This document shows, one piece after another, positions 31,713 to 40,709 of a DNA stretch of 45,067 bases (within the stretch, counting starts at the first letter, position 1; every line of letters starts with the position of its first letter). A program made the translations under genes and the position numbers. Under the pieces are notes generated by a model. It had not been told where the DNA came from. It saw only the letters and a program-made list of their open reading frames with translations, and did no database searches. The DNA is from [Phormidium] sp. LEGE 05292 (GTDB taxonomy: Bacteria > Cyanobacteriota > Cyanobacteriia > Cyanobacteriales > Aerosakkonemataceae), in assembly GCF_015207735.1 (NCBI RefSeq), contig NZ_JADEWG010000043.1:1-45067 (forward strand), read 5' to 3'.

Positions 31713-31841
31713 CTATAATCCAACAGCTATATATTGAAAAAATTCTTGGCTTTCTTTTTTCTCCAAATTACCAGATTTAGAGGCTTTTTGTAATTCTGGT
31801 TTTTGAGCCAAAGTCATGTAGATATAAGCTAGCAGTTCCAT
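31713..31841 (-). CDS. Small 42-residue protein
   Basis: MELLAYIYMTLAQKPELQKA, then SKSGNLEKKESQEFFQYIAVGL. The ATG at 31841 is preceded by GAGGTTGAATT, a good Shine-Dalgarno at normal distance. The MELLAYIY start resembles short cyanobacterial proteins I have seen unannotated. No domain is known. It is likely expressed as a single gene from the AT-rich region to its right. Confidence 0.5.
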   Translation of the reverse strand: MELLAYIYMTLAQKPELQKASKSGNLEKKESQEFFQYIAVGL

Positions 31842-31908
31842 AATTCAACCTCGCCAATTTTTTAGTTCTATACAACAGGGAAACTAGACTGAAAAAAAGT
31901 AAGAATTT

Positions 31909-31948
31909 CACTGTTCCAGAGGATAAATCTCTGATTCCTCTGACAGTG
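31909..31948. promoter_or_regulatory. Bulged 13-bp hairpin upstream of the small gene
   Basis: CACTGT + CAGAGGA (31909-31923, with a two-base bulge) pairs with TCCTCTGACAGTG (31936-31948). It lies 68 bp upstream of the 42-residue gene on the minus strand. It could be a leader structure or an unrelated repeat. The remaining gap to dnaG is AT-rich. Confidence 0.45.
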
Positions 31949-32237
31949 TTACCTGGAATTGGAAACCGATCGGATCGTAAGATTATTGAGTCTCTAATTC
32001 AACTTTGCCCTACTCTCACTTATCGATCGGTCGGATTAATTTTTTTCTCTGACTTATGTAATCTGTAGATACATCCCATACCATCTGTATTCAGGAAAAT
32101 TTTCCTAAAATTTACCTATCCATATTAAATATATAGTGCAATTACCCTTTTTTTAGTCACCTGTGAGACAATTATTAATCTTTTCAGTAATATTGCTTAA
32201 GTATTGCAGTAGGTGCGATCGCGTATCGCAGATCCCA

Positions 32238-32254
32238 GACTTCTTCAAGAAGTC
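32238..32254. repeat. GACTTCTTCAAGAAGTC palindrome
   Basis: An 8-bp stem with one-base loop, flanked by TCCC and GGGGA, of a form widely dispersed in cyanobacteria. It is 73 bp upstream of dnaG. Confidence 0.65.
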
Positions 32255-32326
32255 GGGGATTTGGGTAGCCTATAATGGAATGGCTAAGTCTTTATCGCCG
32301 CTGCGATCGCAAAATATCAACCACCG

Positions 32327-34327
32327 ATGCAAATACCTCGCCTGCATCCCGACACGATCGAACAAGTTAAACAACGGGCTGATATCGTAGAAGTCATCTC
32401 GGAAAAAGTCGTTTTACGCAAACGAGGCAAAGATTTCCAAGGTTTATGTCCTTTTCATGATGAAAAATCTCCCAGTTTTAGTGTCAGTCCACACAAGCAA
32501 ATGTATTATTGCTTCGGTTGTCAAGCTGGGGGAAATGTAATTACGTTCCTCATGGAACTAGAAAAACAATCTTTTGCTGATGTAGTATTAAATTTGGCGC
32601 GACGCTATTCCATACCAGTGCAAACATTGGAACCAGAACAACGTCAAGAACTGCAACGCCAACTAACTTTAAGAGAACAATTATTTGAAATTTTGGCAGT
32701 AACAGCAGCGTTTTATCAACACGCTTTGTATCAACCTTCAGGAAAAGCAGCTTTAGAATATTTGCGATCGGAACGACAGTTAAACGACGAAACAATTCAA
32801 AAGTTTCAGTTAGGTTATGCGCCTGTCGGTTGGGAAACTCTTTATCGATATTTGGTGGAACAAAAGGGTTTTTCTGTTCCATTAGTAGAACAAGCGGGAT
32901 TGATTCGTCGGCGTAAGGAATCGCAAATCAGCTATTATGATTATTTTCGCGATCGCCTAATTATTCCCATTCACGATCTGCAAGGTAGAGTTATCGGTTT
33001 TGGTGGCAGAACTCTCGCTGACGAACAACCAAAATATCTCAACTCTCCCGAAACTCAACTATTTAATAAAGGCAAAACTTTATTTGCTTTGAATCAGGCA
33101 AAAGATGCCATTTCTAAGCAAGATTTAGCAGTTGTAGTGGAAGGGTATTTTGATGCGATCGCACTTCACGCAGCCGGAATTACTAACGCCGTCGCCTCTT
33201 TAGGAACAGCCTTAAGTTTAGACCAAGTAAAACTACTTTTACGCTACAACGAATCCAAACAATTAGTATTAAATTTCGATGCTGACAAAGCTGGTAATAC
33301 CGCAGCAAAAAGAGCAATTGGAGAAATCGCCAACTTAGCTTATCGTGGAGAAATTCAACTACGCATTCTCAACCTTCCTAACGGCAAAGATGCCGATGAA
33401 TATTTAAGAACTTATTCCGCCGAACAATATCAAAATTTATTAAATGAAGCGCCTTTGTGGTTAGCTTGGCAAATTGAACAATTGTTAGAAGGTAAAGACC
33501 TAAGACAAGCAAATCAATATCAGCAAGTTGCCGAAGAAATGGTGAAAATTCTCGGTAACATCATCGACGATAATCAGCTAACTCATTATATTAATCAATG
33601 CGCCGAAAGCTTGAGCAGAGGTGATTCCCGGCAAATCCCCTTAATTTCTCAAAACCTCCTCAACAAAGTTGTTCAGCACTGGAAAGCACTAAGTCGAGAA
33701 AATCAATCTCTCCAAATGCCATTATTGATAGAGAACTTAGTTAAGCGTAATTATCCCCAAGCAAAACCCCAACTTCGCATTGTTAAACAGCAAACTGCTG
33801 AAGCAGAAAAAGTAGTTACAACCCAAAGAGACGACTTATTAAAAATCGCTGAAGCTTTATTGTTGCGTCTTTATGTTCACTGTCCCGAATATCGCCAAGA
33901 TATCATTGATGGTTTAGAAACCCACGAACTAGAATTTAGCTTTTCCCATCATCGGTTTTTATGGCAACAAATTCGCGAAATTGATATTAGTTTAAGTTCA
34001 GAAAATCTTATTTCCAAACTGCACGATAAAGCAGTAGAATTTCCCAAAGAAATGGCGCAAGTTTCCCGTCTATTTATTTTAGATGAAATGGCAGAAGCGA
34101 ACCTTTATCGAGCGGGGGAATTAATCAAAGCTGCGATCGCACGCATGGAACAAATTATGTGCGAAAAACAATCGCGCCAATTTTTAGCACTCTTAGAAAA
34201 AACCGATAGTTCTACAGAACCAGAAATGCAGCAAAAATATTACCAAGAATTCATACACTATAAACAACGGAGTATGGAATTAGAGCAACAATGCCAAGTT
34301 TCCATCTCCGATTTATTGCAACTTTAA
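32327..34327 (+). CDS. dnaG: DNA primase DnaG
   Basis: A 666-residue primase that makes RNA primers at the replication fork with the DnaB helicase. The zinc finger has Cys41, His44, Cys62 and Cys65 (LCPFHDEKSPSF, YYCFGCQAGG). The RNA polymerase core follows, with EYLRSERQLNDETIQKFQLGYAP (about 144-166) and IIPIHDLQGRVIGFGGR. The TOPRIM motif is VEGYFD (271-276, Glu272) with DADKAG (318-323). The C-terminal helicase-binding region (about 480-666) is helical and divergent. All motifs are intact. ATG 32327 fits the usual start I-P-R-L-H-P. Confidence 0.97.
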   Translation: MQIPRLHPDTIEQVKQRADIVEVISEKVVLRKRGKDFQGLCPFHDEKSPSFSVSPHKQMYYCFGCQAGGNVITFLMELEKQSFADVVLNLARRYSIPVQTLEPEQRQELQRQLTLREQLFEILAVTAAFYQHALYQPSGKAALEYLRSERQLNDETIQKFQLGYAPVGWETLYRYLVEQKGFSVPLVEQAGLIRRRKESQISYYDYFRDRLIIPIHDLQGRVIGFGGRTLADEQPKYLNSPETQLFNKGKTLFALNQAKDAISKQDLAVVVEGYFDAIALHAAGITNAVASLGTALSLDQVKLLLRYNESKQLVLNFDADKAGNTAAKRAIGEIANLAYRGEIQLRILNLPNGKDADEYLRTYSAEQYQNLLNEAPLWLAWQIEQLLEGKDLRQANQYQQVAEEMVKILGNIIDDNQLTHYINQCAESLSRGDSRQIPLISQNLLNKVVQHWKALSRENQSLQMPLLIENLVKRNYPQAKPQLRIVKQQTAEAEKVVTTQRDDLLKIAEALLLRLYVHCPEYRQDIIDGLETHELEFSFSHHRFLWQQIREIDISLSSENLISKLHDKAVEFPKEMAQVSRLFILDEMAEANLYRAGELIKAAIARMEQIMCEKQSRQFLALLEKTDSSTEPEMQQKYYQEFIHYKQRSMELEQQCQVSISDLLQL

Positions 34328-34351
34328 GAGGATGTTTTCAACTATTCTGAG

Positions 34352-34400
34352 AAGTCCGCGCAGGCGGACTTGGTTTGTATAGTCGCGGTTTTAACCGCCT
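34352..34400. repeat. Dispersed double hairpin (AAGTCCGC...GCGGACTT; GCGGTTTTAACCGC)
   Basis: AAGTCCGC (34352-34359), loop GCAG, GCGGACTT (34364-34371), then GGCGGTTAAAACCGCG-type palindrome around 34385-34400. These two hairpins occur together widely in cyanobacteria. They lie between convergent dnaG and the pentapeptide gene and may terminate both. Confidence 0.7.
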
Positions 34401-34419
34401 GAATCTTGGCAAACATCGT

Positions 34420-34929
34420 TTAAGGACACATTAAAGTTTCGCGAGTATCACGCCCTGTCACAGAATTAGTACCTGTAGCAATTTTACAAAGGAATTCTAG
34501 CTGATCGTCCCGGAATAAAACATCCGTGAAATCAGCGCCTTCAATATTTGCGCCTTCAAACTTGGCATTGAAAGCAAAAGCGCCTTCTAAAATTGCATCC
34601 TTCAAATTAGCTTTGGTAAAACGAGCAGTTGCGATCGTTGAATAGGAAAGATTAGCACCTTCCAAATTAGCGTATAAGAAATTAGCCCCATAAAGACTTA
34701 CTCCCCGCAAATCTGCATGGCTAAAATCGCTACTGCGGAGATTTGCTTTAGTAAAGCTAGAATCAGTTAACACCCGATTAGAGAAATCTGCACCCACCAG
34801 AGCCTCATTGTTATAATCCAATGCTAAAACTGGGGTGGAAGTTCCCACAAAAGCTACTAAGCAAATTACTGCCCAGAGCCATAAACTGAGTAATATCCTG
34901 GAAATCCGATTGTCTAGTCGAAAATTCAT
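34420..34929 (-). CDS. Pentapeptide repeat protein, thylakoid-lumen type
   Basis: A 169-residue protein. The signal peptide (about 12-36, [24 protein letters not shown]) predicts export to the lumen or periplasm. About 18 pentapeptide repeats of A(D/N)LXX type run from about 42 to 135 ([46 protein letters not shown]), forming a right-handed quadrilateral helix. The C-terminal cap has two Cys near 150 and 168, likely a disulfide. It resembles plant lumenal pentapeptide proteins (TL15/TL17 type); function unknown. Its start is 14 bp from yraN's on the other strand. Confidence 0.9.
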   Translation of the reverse strand: MNFRLDNRISRILLSLWLWAVICLVAFVGTSTPVLALDYNNEALVGADFSNRVLTDSSFTKANLRSSDFSHADLRGVSLYGANFLYANLEGANLSYSTIATARFTKANLKDAILEGAFAFNAKFEGANIEGADFTDVLFRDDQLEFLCKIATGTNSVTGRDTRETLMCP

Positions 34930-34943
34930 GCTGCTTACAGTAA

Positions 34944-35456
34944 ATGGCGAATCGTTCAGTATCTAATTATCCCGATTTCGGTGCATTAGGAGAAGACCTA
35001 GTTGCACAATGGTTGCAGGAACAAGATTGGAATGTTCTGCATCGTCGCTGGCGGTGTCGTTGGGGAGAGTTAGACATCATTGCCGAAAACCAGTCAAATT
35101 TACTGCTGTTTGTCGAAGTCAAAACTCGGAGTCGCAGAAATTGGGATGGCGATGGTTTATTATCGATTACTCCCCAAAAACAAACTAGACTTTGGCAAAC
35201 AGCACAATTATTTCTGGCTTCAGAAAATTGTTCTGAAAAAATCTGTAGATTTGATGTAGCTTTAGTTACTTGGCAAAAGGTAAAAAATAACTTAGCTCAA
35301 GACAGCAATTATAACCGTAGTGTTCCTAGTAATTATTCCTACATTAGCCCCTTAAAAAATACAGATGACTTCATTCAACAGTCAACTCTATATATTGCGG
35401 AATATCAACTCGTTTTACAACACTACATTGAGTCAGCCATAAACTTTGATTTCTAA
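34944..35456 (+). CDS. YraN family (UPF0102) nuclease-like protein
   Basis: A 170-residue protein with a Holliday-junction-resolvase-like PD-(D/E)XK fold. [17 protein letters not shown] contains Glu17. WGELDIIAE has Asp44. [11 protein letters not shown] has Glu58 and Lys60. [18 protein letters not shown] follows. An extended, poorly conserved C-terminus (about 115-170) is longer than in most bacteria. The biological role of the family is unproven. Divergent from the pentapeptide gene with only 14 bp between starts, so each promoter must lie within the other gene. Confidence 0.9.
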   Translation: MANRSVSNYPDFGALGEDLVAQWLQEQDWNVLHRRWRCRWGELDIIAENQSNLLLFVEVKTRSRRNWDGDGLLSITPQKQTRLWQTAQLFLASENCSEKICRFDVALVTWQKVKNNLAQDSNYNRSVPSNYSYISPLKNTDDFIQQSTLYIAEYQLVLQHYIESAINFDF

Positions 35457-35539
35457 TTTGTCATCGATCAAAAGTAGTATTTTTTACATCTTTCATCTCT
35501 CACATCTGATTGATGACAAATCACATACAGTATTTAGGG

Positions 35540-35929
35540 TTAAGCCAAAGTTTCAGGGCAATATCCTAACCCATTGACAAATTGCTTACGGAATGTCTCA
35601 ATTTCTTCTTTGTCTGGTCTACCATGAGACACAATTGCTACTTGGTAACGGCGCATTACTTCGATCGGTGGTTCACCAGCATCCAAACTCCAAAGCGCCA
35701 TTTTCACCCGCACTTCGGGTTGGTAAGGAATGCCTAATTCACTGAGATAAGCTCTAAAGTTGCCATCTAGATAAGAGTCTAGTGCCTTACTCATTTTTAC
35801 TTTAATTACCCAACCGTCAATTTGGTGCAGAACGGTTACAGAGTACAGGGGAAGTTGGTTATTTTTGTGTAAAAACTCAACTACTCTTTGGGTAAGACTG
35901 GCGTTAGCTAAGAAGTACAGGTAATCCAT
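35540..35929 (-). CDS. Hypothetical 129-residue cyanobacterial protein
   Basis: MDYLYFLANASLTQRVVEFLHKNNQLPLYSVTVLHQIDGWVIKVKMSKALDSYLDG, then ALWSLDAGEPPIEVMRRYQVAIVSHGRP and FRKQFVNGLGYCPETLA. It is predicted alpha/beta with no signal peptide. The regular composition suggests a real conserved protein; I do not know its family. A TTG 18 bases earlier is an alternative start; the ATG at 35929 is preferred. Convergent with yraN. Confidence 0.7.
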   Translation of the reverse strand: MDYLYFLANASLTQRVVEFLHKNNQLPLYSVTVLHQIDGWVIKVKMSKALDSYLDGNFRAYLSELGIPYQPEVRVKMALWSLDAGEPPIEVMRRYQVAIVSHGRPDKEEIETFRKQFVNGLGYCPETLA

Positions 35930-36299
35930 AAGGGGTGCTTGGGGCAAAGCAAATGCTACACCTTATATTGTTACTAAAAAAGAAGCATTTAAACTGGGGT
36001 GAATCCCCCAATTTTACTTGGGTAGTTTTACCCAATTATCTGTTAGTTTTGGCGGATTTATTAAGATAATAAAATCAAGTATAGCAAGTTTGCAGAAAAA
36101 GTTTACAAAACTATAGAAATATAGTGACTATTACTCTCACTCTGATTCAAATAATTTAAATTAATAGCACAATTAATTTAATGATGACATATCATGAATA
36201 TCTCATACTACTGGAGAAAATTCAATCTTTTTTCAATTATGTAAAAGAAAAGTGATTTGAGCGCGTTAAATTAAGATCTATATCTGAACTGAATCAAGT
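35930..36299. other. Intergenic region upstream of queA
   Basis: About 370 bp, AT-rich. A hairpin TTGGGTA, loop GTTT, TACCCAA spans 36018-36035, next to a GGGGTGAATCCCC dyad. No ORF, tRNA or transposon end is visible. Promoters for queA and for the minus-strand 35929 gene are expected here. Confidence 0.55.
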
Positions 36300-37433
36300 A
36301 TGAACCAGCCAAAATCTCCATCTATGTTATCTTCTAGTCCTGTTGGGGAAAGCAACGAAGACCTCTTATTATCTGCTTACGACTATCAACTTCCTGAAGA
36401 GCGCATCGCTCAAAATCCAGTAACACCGAGAGATAGTGCTCGCTTGTTGGTAATTAATTCCCCCACAAAACACAGCGATCGAGTATTTCGGGATGTAGTT
36501 GAATTGCTCAAACCGGGAGATTTGCTGGTAATGAATAACACTCGTGTGATTCCTGCTAGACTCTACGGACATAAATCTACTGGCGCACCTGTAGAAGTTT
36601 TGCTACTCCAAGAGCAAAAGAATAATTGTTGGTTAGCTTTGGTAAAACCAGGTAGACGCTTATTACCAGGAGCAGAAATTTATTTTAAAAATAAAAAATA
36701 TTTAGATGAAGAGTCAAATTCTATTTTAAGTGCAAAAATTTTAGAAAAGGATGAAGCCACAGGAGGACGAATTTTGCAATTTGGATTACCGGAAGGAAAA
36801 TCATTAATTCAAATTTTAGATCGGTTTGGTCATGTACCTTTACCTCCTTATATTAAAGACTCACAATCTCTTCCAGAACAATATCAAACTGTTTATGCAC
36901 ATACTCCGGGCTCAGTAGCAGCGCCAACAGCTGGGTTACACTTTACTCCTGAGTTATTGGAGAAATTAACAGCTAAAGGAATTGAACAAACTTTTGTGAC
37001 GCTGCATATTGGAGTAGGTACATTTCGACCTGTGGAGGCCCAAAAAATTACCGATCACCAAATGCACGGAGAATGGGTGGAAATTCCAGAGGCTACAGTG
37101 GCAAAAATTCAGGAGACTAAGGCTAAAGGGGGTAGAATTATTGCGGTGGGAACGACAGCGGTACGTTCTTTAGAAGGAGCAGCGCAAGATGGAGAATTAC
37201 GACCTTTTTGTGGTCAAACTGAATTGTTTATTTATCCCGGTTATAATTGGCGCGTGGTAGAGGGTTTGATTACTAATTTTCATTTACCACGTTCTAGTTT
37301 AATGATGCTGGTTAGTGCTTTGGTGGGACGGAAACGTTTGTTGTCTTTGTATGCAGATGCGATCGCGCAAAATTACCGCTTTTATTCTTTTGGTGATGCT
37401 ATGTTGATTTTGCCAGAAGCTTGTATTAATTAA
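36300..37433 (+). CDS. queA: tRNA preQ1(34) S-adenosylmethionine ribosyltransferase-isomerase
   Basis: A 377-residue enzyme that transfers and rearranges the ribosyl part of SAM onto preQ1 in tRNA to give epoxyqueuosine. Motifs include YDYQLPEERIAQNPVTPRD, LLVMNNTRVIPARL, PVEVLLLQ, PPYIKD, PGSVAAPTAGLHFT and TLHIGVGTFRPV. LITNFHLPRSSLMMLVSAL lies near the C-terminus. Full length, with a 20-residue N-terminal extension before the conserved start. ATG 36300 follows an AT-rich leader without an obvious Shine-Dalgarno. Confidence 0.96.
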   Translation: MNQPKSPSMLSSSPVGESNEDLLLSAYDYQLPEERIAQNPVTPRDSARLLVINSPTKHSDRVFRDVVELLKPGDLLVMNNTRVIPARLYGHKSTGAPVEVLLLQEQKNNCWLALVKPGRRLLPGAEIYFKNKKYLDEESNSILSAKILEKDEATGGRILQFGLPEGKSLIQILDRFGHVPLPPYIKDSQSLPEQYQTVYAHTPGSVAAPTAGLHFTPELLEKLTAKGIEQTFVTLHIGVGTFRPVEAQKITDHQMHGEWVEIPEATVAKIQETKAKGGRIIAVGTTAVRSLEGAAQDGELRPFCGQTELFIYPGYNWRVVEGLITNFHLPRSSLMMLVSALVGRKRLLSLYADAIAQNYRFYSFGDAMLILPEACIN

Positions 37434-37506
37434 TATTTAGTGGTTAGTTAACCTATCATTAACCTATTTTGTCCACGCTCAACTATAATTCTCTCATCAG
37501 CCGCCC

Positions 37507-38436
37507 ATGTTGAAACAGATCTTTTATCGTCATCTACTTGTTATTATTACCAGTGTGCTTTTCACACCTATTGCAGTGGCGAACCCAGCTATTAGTTTGC
37601 CAAGAACAAAACAACTAATTGAAGGTGTTTATACTCAAGATTTAGAAGCGGCTGGTTATTTTCAACAAGGAGTTAGCAATTACACAGAGGGAAATTTAGT
37701 TGGAGCTTTTGCTGCTTTTCAGAAAGCTGTGGAACGTGACCCCAGTATTGCGATGGCTTACCATTATATGGGTAGCGTGTTTTTGCAAAATGGTCAGAAT
37801 GCCGAAGCGATCGCAGAATTTTCCAAAGCTATTGAATTAGATCCTTCTTTAGGCGAAGCTCATTACAATTTAGGTATAGCTTTGTATCGCCAAGGTAGAT
37901 TAGATGAAGCGATCGCAGCTTACCAGCGTTCCATTGCCATTAATTCTCGCAATTTTAATGCTTACTACAATATGGGAGTAGCATTGTATGACCAAAAACA
38001 ATGGAATGGCGCAGCTGATGCTTATCGTCAAGCACTAGTTGTCAATCCCAAAAATACCAATGCTTTGTTAAATTTAGCCTTAGCTTTAGAGCAACAGGGG
38101 AACATTGATGCAGCGATAGAAACTTACCAAAGAGTCACAGTTATCGATCCTAAATTAGTGACAGCACAGAATAGTTTGGGGAATCTTTTAGTTAGACAAG
38201 ACCGACCAGCAGAAGCGATCGCCGCTTACCAAGTAGCAATTACTAATCAGCCAAAAGATCCCGTAGCTTACTACAATTTAGGTCTACTGTTTTACCAAGA
38301 AGGTAAGTTAGAACAAGCCTTATCACCTCTGAGAGAAGCTAGGAAAATTTATGAAGACCAAGGTAACACCGCTAAAGCTACAGAAATGACTGCACTAATC
38401 AATCAAATTAAACAAAAATTGCAGACTCAGAAATAA
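37507..38436 (+). CDS. Exported tetratricopeptide-repeat protein
   Basis: A 309-residue protein with a signal peptide (about 1-26, HLLVIITSVLFTPIAVANP). About seven TPR units run from about 50 to 285 (AMAYHYMGSVFLQNGQNAEAIAEFSKAIELDPSLGEAHYNLG), each with the 8/20/27 Ala-Gly-Pro pattern. Such proteins serve as periplasmic or thylakoid assembly scaffolds; no partner can be named. It follows queA by 73 bp on the same strand. Confidence 0.9.
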   Translation: MLKQIFYRHLLVIITSVLFTPIAVANPAISLPRTKQLIEGVYTQDLEAAGYFQQGVSNYTEGNLVGAFAAFQKAVERDPSIAMAYHYMGSVFLQNGQNAEAIAEFSKAIELDPSLGEAHYNLGIALYRQGRLDEAIAAYQRSIAINSRNFNAYYNMGVALYDQKQWNGAADAYRQALVVNPKNTNALLNLALALEQQGNIDAAIETYQRVTVIDPKLVTAQNSLGNLLVRQDRPAEAIAAYQVAITNQPKDPVAYYNLGLLFYQEGKLEQALSPLREARKIYEDQGNTAKATEMTALINQIKQKLQTQK

Positions 38437-38463
38437 GTAAACTACCACCTTTTTTTGCAAAAA

Positions 38464-39162
38464 TTAGTTAATTGGTAGGCGATTGATATCTTTATTAGAA
38501 CCAATCACTACCATTGCTGAACCCTTTTCTAGTCGTTTGTTGGGAGTAGGATTAATTTCAAACCTGCCATCCTGACTGACAGCTAATATACTTACCCCGT
38601 AGCGATTACGTAGTTGTAATTCGGAAATAGTTTTGCCATGAAACCCATCGGGAATAATCAATTCTATGATACTATTTTCTGGATCTAGCTCAAATCTTTC
38701 GATAATGTTTGGTTTAGTTAAAGCTCGCGCCAAATTACAACCAGCTTCATGTTCTGGATAAATTACATGATCTGCACCAACTCTTTTTAAGAGCTTCACA
38801 TGAACTTCAGAAGAAGCTTTGGCTACTACATGGGGAACACCAGCTTCCTTTAAATTAAGTGTGGTAATAATGCTTTCTTCCAGATAATTCCCGATCGCCA
38901 CTATCACAGTATCAAACTCATAAATTCCTGATTCCTTAAGTGCTGAAGCTTCAGTAGAATCTAGCTGCACCGCATGAGACAGTAGCTGATCGGTTAATGC
39001 TTGCGATACTCTTTTTTCATCTACGTCTGTTCCCATTACTTCATATCCCATTTTATACAAGCTGGAGCAGACAGCCCTACCAAAACGACCTAATCCAATT
39101 ACAGCAAACTGGCTATTTCCTTTACGCAAACTGCGGAAAAAATTCAATGATGAAAGACTCAT
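38464..39162 (-). CDS. ktrA: KtrA-type K+ channel regulatory subunit (TrkA-N/TrkA-C)
   Basis: A 232-residue cytoplasmic RCK protein that gates the KtrB channel by binding ATP/ADP or NAD(H). A Rossmann start at 18-48, FAVIGLGRFGRAV with GxGxxG (23-28) and acidic TDVD, is followed by the RCK_N domain to about 140. RCK_C (about 150-230, IIELIIPDGFHGKTISEL) binds a second ligand. It forms octameric rings on the membrane protein. It lies 66 bp downstream of ktrB on the minus strand; the pair is one operon. Confidence 0.93.
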   Translation of the reverse strand: MSLSSLNFFRSLRKGNSQFAVIGLGRFGRAVCSSLYKMGYEVMGTDVDEKRVSQALTDQLLSHAVQLDSTEASALKESGIYEFDTVIVAIGNYLEESIITTLNLKEAGVPHVVAKASSEVHVKLLKRVGADHVIYPEHEAGCNLARALTKPNIIERFELDPENSIIELIIPDGFHGKTISELQLRNRYGVSILAVSQDGRFEINPTPNKRLEKGSAMVVIGSNKDINRLPIN

Positions 39163-39228
39163 AAGTTATTGTGAATTTGAATTAGTGACTATTACTTTTT
39201 AGAGTAACCAAGTATGGACAAAAAAACA

Positions 39229-40563
39229 TTATCCCACTAAAAGATTTTCTTCTGGGTAATGCACTGACTTAGGACGAGGATCTCCTAAAATCGCTGCCAT
39301 AAATAGTAAAACTCCTACCCGACCGATGTACATAGTGGAAATTATCAGTAACTTTCCTACTACTGAAAGTTTAGCAGTAATTCCTGTGGAAAGACCGACT
39401 GTACCAAAAGCTGAAACAACTTCAAATAGAATTTGAAGAAAGTCTAATTTTGGATCTGTGAGGGAAATCAAAATTGTCGAAAGTAACACAGTAGCAACTG
39501 AACCAATCAGCACACCAACCGCTTTTAAAATCAAAGAAATAGCAACTTCGCGTTTATACAAAGTTACTTCTTCTTGCCCTTGTAAAATTGCTTTTGTCGC
39601 ACTAGTGAGAACGCGCACAGTTGTAGTTTTTATCCCGCCACCTGTACCTCCCGGACTAGCACCCATAAACATCAAAGCAATAGTTAAAAATAACCCGGCT
39701 GTGGTCATTTTTCCGATATCAATAGTATTAAATCCAGCAGTTCTGGGAGTCACAGATTGAAACCAAGCATTGAGTACTTTTTCACCAAAATTCATCAGCC
39801 CAAAGGTTTCTGGATTCCTCCATTCGATAAAAAAGAAAGCAATTGTGCCAAATACTAAAAGTATGATTGTTGTGCTAGTCGCAACTTTAAAATTTAAAGA
39901 GAATCTGACACAGGCTTTTTTGCGTTGGATGCGATCGCGCAACCACAAAAACATCTCAAAAATAACCCCATAGCCAATTCCGCCAAAAATAATCAACCCC
40001 GTTACTACAGCAATTAACAAAATCGATGATTGATAGCCAATGAAGTTATCCTGAAACAAACTAAAACCAGCATTATTCCAAGAATTAACACTGTGAAAAA
40101 TTGACAACCACAAACCTTGACTTAGCCCGTATTTGGGAGCGAATACAGGCATTAATAAGAAAATCCCTGTAATTTCAAAAATCATCGTAGTAGCGATAAC
40201 TGAGCGAATTAATTGGGGAGCTTCTTGCAATCCTGGTCGATCCAAAGCTTGTTGAATCGCCATTTTATGCCGTAAATCAAACCTACGTCCCACTAACAAA
40301 ATTAAAAAAGTTGTTGTTGTCATATACCCCAGTCCCCCAATTTGGACAAGGGCAACCATAAATAACTCTCCCCAAAAAGAAAAATAAGTTCCAGGATCTA
40401 CCACTGATAGCCCAGTCACACAAACCGCAGAAGTTGATGTAAACAATGCCACAATCGGGTCATTCCAATTCCCACTGCTAGTCGAGAAAGGCATCATTAA
40501 TAGGAGAGCGCCGACAGTGATTACAGCGAGAAAACCTAAACAAATAGTTCTAGATATGGTCAT
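39229..40563 (-). CDS. ktrB: KtrB-type potassium uptake protein (Trk/Ktr family)
   Basis: A 444-residue integral membrane protein with four M1-P-M2 repeats. The filter glycines appear in TSTSAVCVTGLSVVD (43-57), VNSWNNAGFSLF, SVTPRTAGFNTID and SAFGTVGLSTGI. This is the SuperK family K+ (and Na+-coupled) uptake channel typical of KtrB. Conserved lengths and all four P-loops imply function. It is the first gene of ktrB-ktrA; in cyanobacteria such systems serve osmotic adaptation. Confidence 0.95.
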   Translation of the reverse strand: MTISRTICLGFLAVITVGALLLMMPFSTSSGNWNDPIVALFTSTSAVCVTGLSVVDPGTYFSFWGELFMVALVQIGGLGYMTTTTFLILLVGRRFDLRHKMAIQQALDRPGLQEAPQLIRSVIATTMIFEITGIFLLMPVFAPKYGLSQGLWLSIFHSVNSWNNAGFSLFQDNFIGYQSSILLIAVVTGLIIFGGIGYGVIFEMFLWLRDRIQRKKACVRFSLNFKVATSTTIILLVFGTIAFFFIEWRNPETFGLMNFGEKVLNAWFQSVTPRTAGFNTIDIGKMTTAGLFLTIALMFMGASPGGTGGGIKTTTVRVLTSATKAILQGQEEVTLYKREVAISLILKAVGVLIGSVATVLLSTILISLTDPKLDFLQILFEVVSAFGTVGLSTGITAKLSVVGKLLIISTMYIGRVGVLLFMAAILGDPRPKSVHYPEENLLVG

Positions 40564-40709
40564 CGAAAATTTACATAGTAGTCTTTTTGCAGCTTACTGC
40601 TTTCTGAGCACTTTAAATCGAAAATTAAAAATCAAAAATTAAAAATCAAATCACCTCCTCTGTTAGGCTAATTGTAAATGTTACAGAACTTAACACAGAG
40701 ATATTGGTT

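Noticed and set aside
31523-31723. 66-residue minus-strand ORF
   Set aside because: It begins in the small gene's tail and ends inside a MITE-like element; composition is not protein-like.
32163-32390. 75-residue ORF overlapping the dnaG start
   Set aside because: It runs through a dispersed palindrome and into dnaG in another frame; dnaG is certain.
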